NCBI GenBank assembly: GCA_003250235.1
Contig: QKGY01000319.1
Location: 1 to 5,076, forward strand
Length of the DNA: 5,076 nucleotides
Origin: Desulfuromonadaceae bacterium
GTDB taxonomy: Bacteria; Desulfobacterota; Desulfuromonadia; Desulfuromonadales; SZUA-540
Reading direction: 5' to 3'
Shown here: positions 5,003-5,076 of the stretch, in pieces
Numbering within the stretch: the stretch's first letter is position 1
How the letters are laid out: each line of letters begins with the position of its first letter
Program-made: the position numbers and the translations under genes
The notes under the pieces: generated by a model
The model's database searches: none
What the model saw: the letters and a program-made list of their open reading frames with translations, nothing else
Told to the model about the DNA's origin: nothing

Positions 5003-5076
5003 ATGATCGAAAGTCAACGTGCCGCTTTCCGGGAAGAAGCGAATGAGCTGCTGGTTGAACTGGAAGCCTCGTTGCT
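5003..5076 (+). CDS. cheA: Probable chemotaxis histidine kinase CheA, N-terminus only (3' truncated by window)
   Basis: Only the first 24 codons are inside the window. They read as an amphipathic helix with 'FREEANELLVELEASL', closely matching the first helix of the CheA phosphotransfer (Hpt) domain, as in E. coli 'FFDEADELLADMEQHL' (recalled). The histidine that is phosphorylated, and the dimer, kinase and CheW-like domains, lie beyond the edge. GGAGGG (4994-4999) precedes the ATG at 5003. An in-frame ATG at 4979 overlaps the STAS stop and is an alternative that adds eight residues, but it lacks a comparable ribosome site. A stand-alone Hpt protein cannot be excluded, but position after MCP, cheY and STAS genes favours CheA. 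Confidence 0.82.
   Translation, partial: MIESQRAAFREEANELLVELEASL

Overview
The window is a stretch of bacterial chemotaxis (chemosensory) genes, all on the + strand, and probably contains the junction between two gene sets. Gene content and style (CheD beside CheR and CheB, a STAS protein between CheY and CheA, a sigma-54 promoter, moderately high GC) suggest a Gram-negative of the former Deltaproteobacteria, for example the Geobacter/Desulfuromonas group. This assignment is an inference from gene order and composition; no taxonomic marker is present.

Layout: (1) positions 1-1824 hold the end of one operon: the C-terminal part of cheR, then cheD (ATGA overlap with cheR) and cheB (41 bases further on). 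Together these are the receptor-modification module: methyltransferase, receptor deamidase and response-regulated methylesterase/deamidase. (2) Positions 1825-2488 form a 664-base gap with no convincing intact gene. Its first part may contain gene debris. Its later part is regulatory: two tandem near-identical palindromes (2250-2283), an AT-rich stretch (about 31% GC by direct count over 2281-2410), and a textbook -24/-12 sigma-54 promoter (2418-2433). (3) Positions 2489-5076 hold a second, tightly packed operon: a degenerate receiver-like protein with no phosphoacceptor Asp, a membrane-anchored methyl-accepting chemotaxis protein (MCP) with almost no extracytoplasmic part, a canonical CheY, a STAS-domain protein, and the first 24 codons of a protein that looks like CheA.

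How they work together: the MCP would control CheA, whose start is at the window edge. CheA would phosphorylate CheY and the CheB receiver, while CheR, CheB and CheD adjust receptor modification. The STAS protein and the pseudo-receiver are the non-standard parts and may modulate the signalling complex by protein-protein contact. The sigma-54 promoter implies that the second operon is switched on by an enhancer-binding protein, and the paired palindromes about 170-190 bases upstream of the predicted start are good candidates for its binding site. That regulatory arrangement, together with the pseudo-receiver, is the most interesting part of the window. I found no RNA genes, insertion sequences or CRISPR arrays.
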